A stretch of 64,000 bases of DNA from JAEUJM01 sp044221555 (GTDB lineage: Bacteria > Actinomycetota > Acidimicrobiia > Acidimicrobiales > DATDAH01). Shown one piece after another: positions 14,459-23,164 of this stretch. Position 1 is the first letter of the stretch, and every line of letters starts with the position of its first letter. The notes beneath the pieces are model-generated. The model saw nothing but the letters and a program-made list of their open reading frames with translations, was not told where the DNA came from and ran no database searches. Location of the stretch: positions 372,001 to 436,000 of the forward strand of contig JBGAOY010000001.1 in the NCBI GenBank assembly GCA_044221555.1, given 5' to 3'. The translations under genes and the position numbers were made by a program.

Positions 14459-17265
14459 GCTTTGGCGTCGGCCCAGCTGGCCCCGAACGCCAGGTTCACC
14501 TCGAGCGGCACCCGGAGGTCCGCCGCCGCCTCCAGCGTCGAGCGGGTGAGCGCGCCCACCTCGTCGTGCTCGTCCGGCGGCACCTCGAGCACCACCTCGT
14601 CGTGCACCTGCAGGATGAGGCGGCTCGACAGCTTGCGCTCCTCGAGCGCCCGGTCGAGCGCGACCAGGGCGACCTTGAAGATGTCGGCGGCCAGACCCTG
14701 GATGCCCGCGTTCATGGCCTGGCGCTCGCCGGCCTGGCGGATGCGGAAGTTGCTCGAGCTCAGCTCGGGGATCTGGCGACGACGGCCGAACAGCGTCTCC
14801 GTGTAGCCCCGCTCGCGCGCCTCGGCCACCGTGCGCTCCATGTACGACCTCACCGACGGGAAGGCCTCGAAGTAGGCGTTGAGGATCTCGGCCGCCTCCT
14901 CGGTGGGGATGGCGAGGCGCTGACCCAGGCCGTACGCCTCCATGCCGTAGGCCAGACCGTACGACACCATCTTCGCCTTCGATCGCTGCTCGGCGGTGAC
15001 GTCGGCGTGATCGACCGAGAAGATCCGGGCCGCGGTCTCGTTGTGGATGTCGGTCCCGCTCTCGAAGGCGGCGATGAGCCCCGGGTCCTCGGCCAGGTGG
15101 GCGATGCAGCGCAGCTCGATCTGGTTGTAGTCGGCCACCAGCAGCTCGTAGCCCGGCCCCGGCACGAAGGCCTTGCGGAACGCCCGCCCGCCTTCGGTGC
15201 GCACCGGGATGTTGTGGAGGTTGGGGGCGTCGGAGCTGAGCCGGCCGGTGCGGGCCACGGTCTGGTTGAAGGTCGCGTGGATCCGGCCGTCGGGGCCGAC
15301 TTCGGCCAGGAGGCCCTCGCCGTAGGTCGAGCGCAGCTTCTCCACCTCGCGGTAGCGCAGGAGGTGCTCGATGATCGGGTGCTGGCCGAGCAGCTTCTCG
15401 AGCGACGAGGCGTCGGTGGAGAACCCCGTCTTCGTCTTCTTCTGCGGTGTCAGCGCCAGCTTCTCGAACAGGATGTGGCGCAGCTGCAGCGTGGAGTTCA
15501 CGTTGAAGTCCTCGCCCGCGTCCTCCTTGATCTGCTCGGTCAGGGAGGCGCACTCGTCGACCAGCTGGGCGTTGAGCGCCTCGAGCTCGTCCCGGTCGAC
15601 GGCGATGCCCGTGTCCTCCATCTTGGCCAGCACCCGGACGAGCGGGATCTCGATGTCGTCGTACAGCCGCCGCAGGCCCTGCACGTCGAGGGCGTCACAG
15701 AGCGGGCCCACCAGTCGGTCGACGGCCAACGCTCGGCGCGCGGCCTCGAGCGACGGCGCGACCGAGTCGCCGTCGAGGTCGAGCTGGCCCTCGGCGGCCG
15801 CCCCCTGCGAGGGGAGCTCGAGCGCCGCGTAGCGCACGAGCAGGTCGTCGAGCAGGTACCGGGCCTCGGCGGGGTCGAGCAGGTAGGCGGCCAGCATGGT
15901 GTCGACCGTCAGCGTGCGCACGCCGACGCCGTCGAGCTCCAGCCGCCGCAGGAGCGCCTTGGCCCCGTGGGTGGCCAGCGGGCGGCCACCCTCGGCCACC
16001 AGTGACGCCAGCGCGGCACGGGTCGGCTCGTCGGCCAGGAGGGCGCCGGGCAGCCACGCGACCTCACCGGCGGCGCCGTCGACCACGAGGGCCAGGCCGG
16101 CCAGCGGCGAGCGGCCCTCGTCGCCCGACCAGGCCGGCGCCACCGCGAGCGTGCCGGCCGCCTCGGCGAGGCCGACGAGCGCGGCCTGCGCCGCCTCCGG
16201 CGTGGCCAACTCGGTGACCTCGGCCTCGAGCACCTCGATGCCCCCGCCGCCCGCGCCCGGTCCCCCGAGCCGGCCGTCGAGTGCCTCGTCGAGCAACTCG
16301 AACTTGCCCCGGAACTCGAGGAAGTCGAAGAGCTGCCGCACCTCGTCGGGGTCGACGTCACCGATGACGGCCTGCTCGAAGTCGACGGTGATGTCCACGT
16401 CTCGCAGCAGCACCATCACCTCGGCGTTCAGGCGCACCTGCTCCTCGAACGCGGCCAGGTTCTCGCGCAGCTTCGGGGTCTGCTCGTCGACGTGGGCGAA
16501 GATGCCGTCGAGGTCGCCGTAGGTCTTGATCAGCTTGGCCGCGGTCTTCTCCCCCACGCCCGGCACTCCGGGCAGGTTGTCGGAGTTGTCGCCCCGCATG
16601 GCCGCGTACTGGGTGTAGTCAGCCGGGGTGACGCCGGTGCGCTCCTCGATGCCGGCCTCGTCGTACAGCGCGTAGTCCGACACGCCCCGCTTGTTGTAGA
16701 GCACCCGCACCGACGGGTCCTCGACCAGTTGGTACGCATCGCGGTCGCCGGTGACGATGAGCACCCGGTGCCCGGCCGCCTTCGCCTGCTCGGCCAGCGT
16801 GGCGATGATGTCGTCGGCCTCCACCCCGGCCTTCTCGACGGTCTGGATGCGCAGGGCATCCAGCACCTGGCGCACCAGGCCCATCTGCTGGCGCAGGATG
16901 TCGGGCGCGGCGTCGCGGTTGCCCTTGTAGGTGGGGATGCGCTCGTGGCGGAACGTGGGCTCGGGGCGGTCGAAGGCCACGATGATCGAGTCGGGCTTCT
17001 GCTCGCGCAGCAGGTAGGTGAGCATGGTGGTGAACCCGAGCACGGCGTTGGTCACCTGGCCCGAGGCCGTCGCCAGATCCGTGGGGAGGGCGAAGAAGGC
17101 GCGGTAGGTGAGCGAGTTCCCGTCGATCAACATGACGAGCCTGCTGCCGTGCGCCTCCTTCGTCGGCGCCCCTTCGGGATCCGGTTCGGTCATCCCGGCT
17201 GCTCCGCTCCGCCTGCTGCCTTGCGCCTCCTTCGTCGGCGCCCCTTCGGGATCCGGTTCGGTCAT
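14455..17265 (-). CDS. polA: DNA polymerase I
   Basis: PolA fills gaps and removes RNA primers during replication and repair. The 936 residues hold a 5'-3' exonuclease (about 42-300: MLIDGNSLTYRAF, GDNSDNLPGVPGVGEKTA), a degenerate 3'-5' exonuclease domain (about 340-530) and the polymerase (about 560-936). Polymerase motif A is DYNQIELR near 711, motif B KMVSYGLAYG near 768 and motif C VHDEVVLE near 888. The proofreading domain lacks the first DxE motif (LAVAPAW instead), so it is probably inactive, as in mycobacteria. The N-terminus is unusual: a 72-bp tandem duplication repeats MTEPDPEGAPTKEA, and starts at 17265 or 17193 are both possible. Confidence 0.95.
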   Translation of the reverse strand: MTEPDPEGAPTKEAQGSRRSGAAGMTEPDPEGAPTKEAHGSRLVMLIDGNSLTYRAFFALPTDLATASGQVTNAVLGFTTMLTYLLREQKPDSIIVAFDRPEPTFRHERIPTYKGNRDAAPDILRQQMGLVRQVLDALRIQTVEKAGVEADDIIATLAEQAKAAGHRVLIVTGDRDAYQLVEDPSVRVLYNKRGVSDYALYDEAGIEERTGVTPADYTQYAAMRGDNSDNLPGVPGVGEKTAAKLIKTYGDLDGIFAHVDEQTPKLRENLAAFEEQVRLNAEVMVLLRDVDITVDFEQAVIGDVDPDEVRQLFDFLEFRGKFELLDEALDGRLGGPGAGGGGIEVLEAEVTELATPEAAQAALVGLAEAAGTLAVAPAWSGDEGRSPLAGLALVVDGAAGEVAWLPGALLADEPTRAALASLVAEGGRPLATHGAKALLRRLELDGVGVRTLTVDTMLAAYLLDPAEARYLLDDLLVRYAALELPSQGAAAEGQLDLDGDSVAPSLEAARRALAVDRLVGPLCDALDVQGLRRLYDDIEIPLVRVLAKMEDTGIAVDRDELEALNAQLVDECASLTEQIKEDAGEDFNVNSTLQLRHILFEKLALTPQKKTKTGFSTDASSLEKLLGQHPIIEHLLRYREVEKLRSTYGEGLLAEVGPDGRIHATFNQTVARTGRLSSDAPNLHNIPVRTEGGRAFRKAFVPGPGYELLVADYNQIELRCIAHLAEDPGLIAAFESGTDIHNETAARIFSVDHADVTAEQRSKAKMVSYGLAYGMEAYGLGQRLAIPTEEAAEILNAYFEAFPSVRSYMERTVAEARERGYTETLFGRRRQIPELSSSNFRIRQAGERQAMNAGIQGLAADIFKVALVALDRALEERKLSSRLILQVHDEVVLEVPPDEHDEVGALTRSTLEAAADLRVPLEVNLAFGASWADAKA

Positions 17266-17284
17266 CCCGGCTGCTCCGCTCCGC
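17141..17284. repeat. 72-bp tandem duplication over the polA start
   Basis: Two copies of a 72-bp unit (17141-17212 and 17213-17284) are identical except for one base (position 9, G or T). Each carries a possible polA start codon and 24 codons. The unit keeps the reading frame, so the duplication adds 24 residues. Confidence 0.93.
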
Positions 17285-17293
17285 TCCGCAGCG

Positions 17294-17887
17294 TCAAGAG
17301 GCGGGCTTCGGCTCCGGGGAGAGCTCCCCGGCGATGACGCGCTCGGCCACGGCCTTCATCGTCTGGCGCTCCTGCATGGCCCGCTTCTGGATGAACCCGA
17401 AGGCCTCGTGCTCGCTGAGGCCGTGGGCATCCATGATCTGGCCCTTCGCCCGGTCGACGATCTTGCGGGTCTCGAGCTGCTCCTCGAGGCTGGCGGTCTG
17501 CTCGTGGAGCGCCTTCATCTCCTTGAACACACCGAGGGCGACCTCCACCGCGGGGATCAGCTCGCTGCGCTGGAAGGGCTTGACCAGGTACGCCAGGGCG
17601 CCGGCGTCGCGGGCCTGCTCGATGAGGTCGCGCTGGCTGAAGGCGGTGAGGATCAGCACCGCGGCCCGCCGCTCGCCGGCGATCTCGCGTGCGGCGGAGA
17701 GTCCGTCGAGGCCCGGCATCTTGATGTCGAGGATGGCGATGTCGGGCTCGTGCTCCTTGACCAGGTCGACCGCCTCGTCACCCCGACCCGTCTCCCCCAC
17801 GACGTCGTAGCCCTCCTCTTCGAGGGTCTCCTTGAGGTCGAGCCGGATGATGGCCTCGTCCTCGGCGATTACGACTCGGGTGGGCAC
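17294..17887 (-). CDS. pdtaR: ANTAR-domain response regulator (PdtaR-like)
   Basis: This 197-residue regulator has an N-terminal receiver (EDEAIIR, phospho-acceptor in AILDIKMPG, Lys in YLVKPF), a short coiled linker and a C-terminal ANTAR domain (about 135-190: RKIVDRAKGQIMDAHGLSE, AFGFIQKRAM). ANTAR domains bind paired RNA hairpins and act by antitermination. The closest well-known relative is PdtaR (Rv1626), whose kinase PdtaS is encoded elsewhere. Here no kinase is adjacent. The gene lies just upstream of polA (28 bp) on the same strand, as part of a conserved actinobacterial neighbourhood. Confidence 0.92.
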   Translation of the reverse strand: MPTRVVIAEDEAIIRLDLKETLEEEGYDVVGETGRGDEAVDLVKEHEPDIAILDIKMPGLDGLSAAREIAGERRAAVLILTAFSQRDLIEQARDAGALAYLVKPFQRSELIPAVEVALGVFKEMKALHEQTASLEEQLETRKIVDRAKGQIMDAHGLSEHEAFGFIQKRAMQERQTMKAVAERVIAGELSPEPKPAS

Positions 17888-17919
17888 GTCGGATCTGGCC
17901 TTTCGCTGGGGTGAGGTGC

Positions 17920-17925
17920 AGGGTA
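17920..17925 (-). promoter_or_regulatory. Possible -10 box of pdtaR
   Basis: TACCCT on the minus strand would start a leader of about 25 bases containing a GAAAGG ribosome site before the GTG at 17887. Confidence 0.45.
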
Positions 17926-18058
17926 CCCGCGGAGCCGGGGGGAGGAGTCCGCCCGCGTGGCGTCGATGACGCTGCCGGCAGGCGGCCGGTACGGGCCCGG
18001 CGACCGCTCGTGCACCGGTGGCGCCGGCGGACGAGCGTCGGGGATGGGCTCGGCCGGC

Positions 18059-18352
18059 TCAGTCGGGCTCGAGGATGAGCCGATCCAGCAACTCGTCCTG
18101 TGCCGCCTCCAGGCGGGCGATCTCGGCGGACACCTCACGGCGGTGGCGCTCCATGGCGTCGGCGTGGCGCTGCGCGTCGCGGTGCTCACGGTCGGCGATG
18201 GGGGTCTCGGAGACCAACGACCGCAGCCGGGTGTCGTCGGCCTCCGCGGCCAGCGCCGCCAGTTGCTCGTCGGCCACGGCAAGGTCCTTCCGCAACGCCT
18301 TGAGCCGGTCCCCCACCTCGATGAGGCGCCGTTCGACCAGCGATCTCGCCAT
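18059..18352 (-). CDS. Small coiled-coil protein of unknown function
   Basis: This 97-residue soluble protein is almost wholly predicted helix, with heptad-like Leu/Ala spacing (RLKALRKDLAVADEQLAALAAEADD, then EIARLEAAQDELLDRL). It is rich in Arg, Glu, Asp and Ala and has no cysteine or membrane segment. I do not know a function. TAGATT six bases upstream of the ATG supports the start as a leaderless transcript. It lies between the tRNA-Leu gene and pdtaR. Confidence 0.75.
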   Translation of the reverse strand: MARSLVERRLIEVGDRLKALRKDLAVADEQLAALAAEADDTRLRSLVSETPIADREHRDAQRHADAMERHRREVSAEIARLEAAQDELLDRLILEPD

Positions 18353-18358
18353 GAGGGA

Positions 18359-18364
18359 AATCTA
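18359..18364 (-). promoter_or_regulatory. -10 box, leaderless start at 18352
   Basis: TAGATT followed by six bases and ATG. No -35 element is obvious. Confidence 0.55.
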
Positions 18365-18418
18365 CTGGCGCCGCCGTGCGGCCAGGGGCCGGGGCCGGGC
18401 GACGGGCCAACAAGAGCG

Positions 18419-18501
18419 TGCCCGGGGCGGGATTTGAACCCGCACGTCCTTTCGGACAGTGGATTTTGAATCCACCGAGTCTGCCGTTCCTCCACCCGGG
18501 C
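18419..18501 (-). tRNA. tRNA-Leu (anticodon CAA)
   Basis: The minus strand folds as a class II tRNA of 83 bases. The acceptor stem is GCCCGGG with CCCGGGC, with discriminator A. The anticodon stem-loop is GTGGATT-CAA-AATCCAC, giving anticodon CAA for UUG codons. The variable arm is TGTCCGAAAGGACGT and the T-arm is GCGGGTTCAAATCCCGC. The 3' CCA is not encoded. Confidence 0.95.
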
Positions 18502-18555
18502 GAGGGTGTTCGAGAGGGAGGGTGTTCGATCATGCGATCGAGGGGAACAGGAGCG

Positions 18556-18561
18556 TACCCT
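18556..18561 (+). promoter_or_regulatory. -10 box, leaderless start at 18570
   Basis: TACCCT followed by eight bases and ATG. Confidence 0.5.
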
Positions 18562-18569
18562 CGTCGTCC

Positions 18570-18701
18570 ATGGCCGAGGGTGTGAAGAAACGGCGCTGGC
18601 TCTGGCGCGTTCTGGTGGTGGCCGCGTTGGTCGCGGCGATAGCGGTGCTGCGCGACCGGCAGTTCGCCCGCAACGAGGGGCGCTACGGCCCACCCTCGTG
18701 A
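18570..18701 (+). CDS. Tiny single-pass membrane protein
   Basis: This 43-residue protein begins with a strongly basic stretch (MAEGVKKRRWLWR), has one membrane helix (VLVVAALVAAIAVL) and ends in a short charged tail (RDRQFARNEGRYGPPS). The positive-inside rule puts the N-terminus in the cytoplasm. It is too short for family recognition. A TACCCT box 8 bases before the ATG and the clear topology support it. It is divergent from the tRNA gene. Confidence 0.5.
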   Translation: MAEGVKKRRWLWRVLVVAALVAAIAVLRDRQFARNEGRYGPPS

Positions 18702-18827
18702 GCCGTCGGGGCCGCGGCGGGCGGGGTGAGCCCCGTGGGGAGGAGCCCGCCCACCGCTACCGGTGAAACCTTCGGGCTCGGACCACGGTCGGACGGGGCA
18801 CACGCCCCTCACGTGAGGATCCGCCCG

Positions 18828-20003
18828 ATGATCGCCTTCACCTTCCCCGGCCAGGGATCGCAACGTCCCGGGTTCGGCCACGCCTGGCGCGACCATCCCT
18901 CCTGGGAGCTGGTCGACGAAGCCTCCGAGGCGGCCGGTCGTGATGTCGCCCCGCTGTTGCTCACTGCGGACGATGCCGAGCTCCGCCAGACCCGCAACGC
19001 GCAGCTCGCGACCCACGTGGCCGGCCTCGTCGTGCTCGATGCTGTCGAGCGCCTGGGCATCGAGCCCGCGGTCGTCGCGGGCCACAGCCTCGGCGAGTAC
19101 ACCGCGTTCGCCGCGTCTGCGGTCGTCGCGCTGGACGACAGCGTCCGGCTCGTGGTCGAGCGGGGCGATGCCATGCAGGCCGCGGCCGACGAGCGGCCGG
19201 GGACCATGCGGGTGGTGCTCGGCCTCGACGACGAGCAGGTGGCGATCGCCTGTGCGCGGGTGGCCGACGACGTCTGGCCGGCCAACTTCAACGGGCCGGG
19301 CCACACGGTGATCGCGGGCGACCCCGAGGCCGTGCAGGAGGCCGCCGCGATCGCCCGGGACCTCGGCGCGTCCAAGGTGCTCGCCGTGGCGGTCGGCGGC
19401 GCGTTCCACACGCCGCTCATGGCCGCCGCCAGGCCGCGCCTGGCGAAGGCGTTGGCCGCCGTCGAGTGGCGGCCGCCGGCCACGCCGTTGGTCGCCAATG
19501 TCGACGGGATGGTTCATACCGGAGCGACCGAGTGGTCGCGCCTGTCGACGGCCCAGCTCTGCAGTCCCGTCCGGTGGCGCCAGACCATGGCCACCCTGGT
19601 GGACGAAGGGGTGGACACCTTCGTCGAACTGGGACCGGGCCGCGTGTTGACCGGGTTGGCGAAGCGCTGCGCTCCAGGGGCGCGCGCGATCGCGATCGAG
19701 ACGCCGGCCGGCCTCGACGCGCTGCTCGAGCTGCTGGCCGGGGCGGTCGTCCCCCCGGACCCGCCCGGCGAGCGGCCGCACCTGGCCGAGCGGCTGCTCG
19801 TCACCCCCGTCGCAGGGGTGTTCCGGCGCTCGCCGCGGGCCGAGATCGGCTCGACCGTCGCGCCGGGTGACGAGGTGGGGAGCGTGGGCGGTCACCCGGT
19901 GCGCTCGGCGTTCGGCGGCCGGTTCATGAGCTTCCTGGCCATCGAGGGCGAGCGCGTCACCCCCAGCCAGCCGGTGGCCTGGCTGATCGACGACCACCGC
20001 TGA
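18828..20003 (+). CDS. fabD: Malonyl-CoA:ACP transacylase with C-terminal lipoyl-like domain
   Basis: FabD loads malonyl onto acyl carrier protein for fatty-acid elongation. Residues 1 to about 305 form the transacylase, with FPGQGSQ, the nucleophile in GHSLGEYTA, the GAFHTPLM His motif and the C-terminal LGPGRVLTGL. A Pro-rich linker leads to a domain of about 65 residues (about 325-391) with the rhythm of a biotinyl/lipoyl fold: TPVAGVF, GSTVAPGDEVGSV, FGGRF, EGERVTPSQPVAWL. The usual modified lysine is replaced by Gly-His, so it is probably not lipoylated. GAGG lies 9 bases before the ATG. The stop overlaps fabH by one base. Confidence 0.92.
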   Translation: MIAFTFPGQGSQRPGFGHAWRDHPSWELVDEASEAAGRDVAPLLLTADDAELRQTRNAQLATHVAGLVVLDAVERLGIEPAVVAGHSLGEYTAFAASAVVALDDSVRLVVERGDAMQAAADERPGTMRVVLGLDDEQVAIACARVADDVWPANFNGPGHTVIAGDPEAVQEAAAIARDLGASKVLAVAVGGAFHTPLMAAARPRLAKALAAVEWRPPATPLVANVDGMVHTGATEWSRLSTAQLCSPVRWRQTMATLVDEGVDTFVELGPGRVLTGLAKRCAPGARAIAIETPAGLDALLELLAGAVVPPDPPGERPHLAERLLVTPVAGVFRRSPRAEIGSTVAPGDEVGSVGGHPVRSAFGGRFMSFLAIEGERVTPSQPVAWLIDDHR

Positions 20004-20929
20004 TGCCCGGCTCGCACATCACCGGATGGGGCGCGACCCTTCCCGACAAGCGCGTCACCAACGCCGACCTGGCGACCTGGCTCGACACGTCGGACGCGTG
20101 GATCCGAGATCGCACCGGCATCAGTGAGCGGCGCGTCGGCGCGGGCACCACCGCGATGGCGGTCCAGGCCGGCCGAGAGGCGCTCGACCGTGCCGGCGTG
20201 GCCCTGGACCACATCGACCTCGTGGTCGTCGCGACCCTCAGCCCCGACCAGGCCACCCCGGCCACCGCCAGCATCGTGCAGGAGGCCCTGGGGCTCCGCT
20301 GTGGGGCCTTCGACCTGAACGCGGCCTGCTCGGGCTTCGTGTACGGGCTGGTCATGGCCGCAGGCCTCCTCGGCACCGGCATGCGCCACGTGCTGGTGAT
20401 CGGGGCCGAGTCGATGAGCCGCCTCGTCGACTGGGACGACCGCACCACCGCCATCCTGTTCGGTGACGGCGCGGGGGCGGTGGTGCTGTCCTCGTCCGGC
20501 GCCGACGACGCGATCCTGGGTTGGGACCTGGGGAGCGACGGGAGCGCCGCGGGCATCCTGCGCGCCGACGTCGGCGGGTGCGTGACCATGGACGGCGGCG
20601 CGGTGTTCCGTCGGGCGGTGCGGGCCATGGTCGACTCCTCGGAGCGGGCCATGCGCGGCGCCGGGGTCGAGGCCGACGACCTCGCGCTCGTCGTGCCCCA
20701 CCAGGCCAACCGGCGCATCATCGAGGCGTCCACCCAGCGGCTGGGGATCCCCATGGAGCGGGTGGTCACGGTGCTGGAGCGGACGGGCAACACCTCGGCC
20801 GCGTCGATCCCCATCGCCCTCACCCATGGCGTCGAGGCCGGCCGCCTCGATCGGGGCGACCTGGTCCTGATGACCGGGTTCGGCGCAGGGATGACCTGGG
20901 CCAGCGTCGTTCTACGGTGGGAGCCGTGA
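20003..20929 (+). CDS. fabH: Beta-ketoacyl-ACP synthase III
   Basis: FabH starts fatty-acid synthesis by condensing an acyl-CoA with malonyl-ACP. This 308-residue thiolase-fold enzyme has the catalytic Cys in NAACSGF, His in VPHQANRRI and Asn in RTGNTSAAS. The helix HQANRRI normally docks ACP. It is slightly shorter than the usual 315-335 residues. It lies between fabD and fabG with one- and four-base overlaps, so the operon is translationally coupled. The primer acyl-CoA preference cannot be read from sequence. Confidence 0.94.
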   Translation: MPGSHITGWGATLPDKRVTNADLATWLDTSDAWIRDRTGISERRVGAGTTAMAVQAGREALDRAGVALDHIDLVVVATLSPDQATPATASIVQEALGLRCGAFDLNAACSGFVYGLVMAAGLLGTGMRHVLVIGAESMSRLVDWDDRTTAILFGDGAGAVVLSSSGADDAILGWDLGSDGSAAGILRADVGGCVTMDGGAVFRRAVRAMVDSSERAMRGAGVEADDLALVVPHQANRRIIEASTQRLGIPMERVVTVLERTGNTSAASIPIALTHGVEAGRLDRGDLVLMTGFGAGMTWASVVLRWEP

Positions 20930-21687
20930 CCGCCGACCAGAGCGACGAGACCTCCGAGACCGGCAGCGACGACACGGGCGGGCGGGTGGTGCTGGTGACC
21001 GGTGGGTCGCGCGGCATCGGCCTGGCCACGGCACGGGCGTTCGCGGCCGCGGGCGACCGGGTGGCCATCACCTACAACGCCACCGCGCCACCCGAGGGGG
21101 ACGACCTGTTCGCCGCGGCGTGCGACGTCACCGACGCCGCGCAGGTCGACGCCGCGTTCGGCGCCGTCGAGGCCGCGCTCGGGCCGGTGCAGGTGCTGGT
21201 GTCGAACGCCGGCATCACCCGCGACGGCCTGATGGTGCGCATGGGCGACGACGAGTTCGACGGCGTGCTCGACACCAACCTGTCCGGCGGGTTCAAGGTG
21301 GCCAAGCGGGCGGTGGCCAAGATGATGCGGGCGAGGTGGGGCCGCATCATCTTCCTGTCGTCGGTCGTGGCCCACACGGGCTCGGCCGGGCAGGTGAATT
21401 ACGCCGCATCCAAGGCGGGCCTGGTGGGACTGGCCCGCTCCATGGCCCGCGAATTCGGGTCGCGCCACATCACCGTGAACGTCGTCGCGCCCGGTCCCAT
21501 CGCCACCGACATGATCGACGCCCTGCCCGCCGATCGGCGCGAGGCCATCGCCGCACTCGTCCCCCTCGGGCGGCTCGGGACGCCGGACGAGGTAGCGTCG
21601 ACCATCCGGTTCCTGGCCTCGGACGAGGCCGCGTACATCACTGGCGCGGTGATTCCGGTCGACGGTGGCCTGGGCATGGGAACATAG
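20926..21687 (+). CDS. fabG: 3-oxoacyl-ACP reductase
   Basis: FabG reduces beta-ketoacyl-ACP with NADPH. The 253-residue short-chain dehydrogenase has an acidic N-terminal extension (about 18 residues), the cofactor motif TGGSRGIG, NAG in VLVSNAGITRDG, and the catalytic Ser, Tyr, Lys in SSVVAHTGSAGQVNYAASKAG. The C-terminus ends in ITGAVIPVDGGLGMGT, typical of FabG. The GTG start overlaps the fabH stop (GTGA). The frame is open further upstream inside fabH, but the extra part lacks family similarity. Confidence 0.94.
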   Translation: MTADQSDETSETGSDDTGGRVVLVTGGSRGIGLATARAFAAAGDRVAITYNATAPPEGDDLFAAACDVTDAAQVDAAFGAVEAALGPVQVLVSNAGITRDGLMVRMGDDEFDGVLDTNLSGGFKVAKRAVAKMMRARWGRIIFLSSVVAHTGSAGQVNYAASKAGLVGLARSMAREFGSRHITVNVVAPGPIATDMIDALPADRREAIAALVPLGRLGTPDEVASTIRFLASDEAAYITGAVIPVDGGLGMGT

Positions 21688-21733
21688 GCGGAACCGACCC
21701 GATCACCCGAGCAACGACTGTGGAGAGACGCAA

Positions 21734-21973
21734 GTGAGCGACGACGCCAATTTCGAACGGTTCAAGAAGTGCGCCGTCGAGGTGCTTTCAGTGGATGCCG
21801 ACAAGGTGACCCGTGAGGCCACCTTCGGCGAGGACCTCGACGCCGACAGCCTCGACCTGGTCGAGCTGGTGATGGCCCTCGAGGAGGAGTTCGACGTCAC
21901 CGTCGACGAAGAGGAGCTCGAGGGCATCGAGAGCGTGGGCCAGGCGTTCGACCTGGTCACGAGCAAGCTCTAG
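21734..21973 (+). CDS. acpP: Acyl carrier protein
   Basis: This 79-residue acidic four-helix protein carries the growing acyl chain on a phosphopantetheine arm. The attachment serine is in DLDADSLDLVELVMALEE. GGAGAG lies 6 bases before the GTG start, a strong ribosome site fitting the high level needed for ACP. It is preceded by a 46-base gap after fabG and followed 3 bases later by fabF. Confidence 0.95.
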   Translation: MSDDANFERFKKCAVEVLSVDADKVTREATFGEDLDADSLDLVELVMALEEEFDVTVDEEELEGIESVGQAFDLVTSKL

Positions 21974-21976
21974 ACC

Positions 21977-23164
21977 GTGCGCGGTGCGCGTGTCGCCGTG
22001 ACCGGTGTGGGGGTGGTCGCCCCCTGCGGCACCGGCGCGGACGCCTTCTGGGACGGTCTCGGCGTGCCCGTCGATCCCGCCGACCGGCGCGCCGTCGAGG
22101 ACTGGGACCCTGCGCCCTGGTTCGACAACCCCAAAGAAGCGCGCCGTACCGACCGGTTCGCCCAATTCGCGATGGCGGCCGCCGAGATGGCCCTCGAGCA
22201 GGCCGGCGACCTGGCCGCCGACCCCGAGCGGTCCGGCGTGCTCATCGGCACCGGCGTCGGCGGCCTCAACACCCTCGAGAACGGGGTGCAGATCTACTAC
22301 ACGAAGGGCGCCCGCCGGGTGTCGCCGTTCCTGGTGCCCATGATGATGGCCAACGCCGCGGCGGCGTCGGTGTCGATGCGCCACGGCTGGCGTGGCCCCT
22401 GCGAGACCATCAGCACCGCGTGTGCCGCCGGCACCCACTCCATCGCCAACGCCGCCCTCCTCATCGCCTCCGGCCGGTGCGAGGTGGTGCTGGGCGGCAG
22501 CGCCGAAGCGGCCCTCACCCCGACCGCCATCCAGGGCTTCATCAACATGACCGCCACCTCGTCCTCGGGTCGGTCCTGCCCGTTCGACGCCGACCGGGAC
22601 GGCTTCGTCATCGCCGAGGGCGCCGGCGTGCTCGTGCTCGAGGACATGGACCGGGCCCTCGCCCGCGGCGCCACCGTGCTCGCCGAGGTCCTCGGCGGCG
22701 CCAGCACCGCCGACGCCCACCACATCACCGCTCCCGCCCCCGGCGGCTCAGGGGCGGTGTCCTGCATGGAGCAGGCCCTCGCCGACGCCGGCGTCGCCGC
22801 CTCCGCGGTCGGGCAGATCAACGCCCACGGCACCTCGACCCCGCTGAACGACGCCGCCGAGGCCGAGGCCATCGCCAAGGTGTTCGGAACCCCCGGCCCA
22901 CCCGTCACGTCCATCAAGGGCGTCACCGGCCACTCGCTCGGCGCCGCCGGTGCCCTGGAAGCGGTGGCGTCGGTGCTGTCCATCCAGAAGGGCCTCATCC
23001 CGCCCACCATGGGCTTCGAGCGCCTCGACCCCGAGCTCCCCCCCATCGACGTGGTGGCCGGCCATGCCCGCCCCTGGGAGCCCGCGCCCCTGCTGAGCAA
23101 CAGCTTCGGCTTCGGTGGCCACAATGGCTGCCTCGTGTTCGGCCCTCCTCCCGCTGCCATCTGA
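21977..23164 (+). CDS. fabF: Beta-ketoacyl-ACP synthase II
   Basis: FabF elongates acyl-ACP chains. The 395-residue enzyme shows the catalytic Cys in STACAAGTHS, the two His motifs NAHGTST and KGVTGHSLGAAG (with its Lys), and the C-terminal Gly-rich NSFGFGGHNG. It is somewhat shorter than the usual 410 residues, mainly at the N-terminus. It ends the plus-strand fab operon. A repeat-rich gap of about 410 bp separates it from the convergent fabZ, which supplies the dehydratase of the same cycle. Confidence 0.94.
   Translation: MRGARVAVTGVGVVAPCGTGADAFWDGLGVPVDPADRRAVEDWDPAPWFDNPKEARRTDRFAQFAMAAAEMALEQAGDLAADPERSGVLIGTGVGGLNTLENGVQIYYTKGARRVSPFLVPMMMANAAAASVSMRHGWRGPCETISTACAAGTHSIANAALLIASGRCEVVLGGSAEAALTPTAIQGFINMTATSSSGRSCPFDADRDGFVIAEGAGVLVLEDMDRALARGATVLAEVLGGASTADAHHITAPAPGGSGAVSCMEQALADAGVAASAVGQINAHGTSTPLNDAAEAEAIAKVFGTPGPPVTSIKGVTGHSLGAAGALEAVASVLSIQKGLIPPTMGFERLDPELPPIDVVAGHARPWEPAPLLSNSFGFGGHNGCLVFGPPPAAI

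Noticed and set aside
13886..15553. Long minus-strand frame of 555 codons that includes VIEQG repeats
   Set aside because: It is a shadow of polA and the 15-bp array. Its composition (Arg, Gly, Ala runs) is typical of a high-GC off-frame and it has no known motif.
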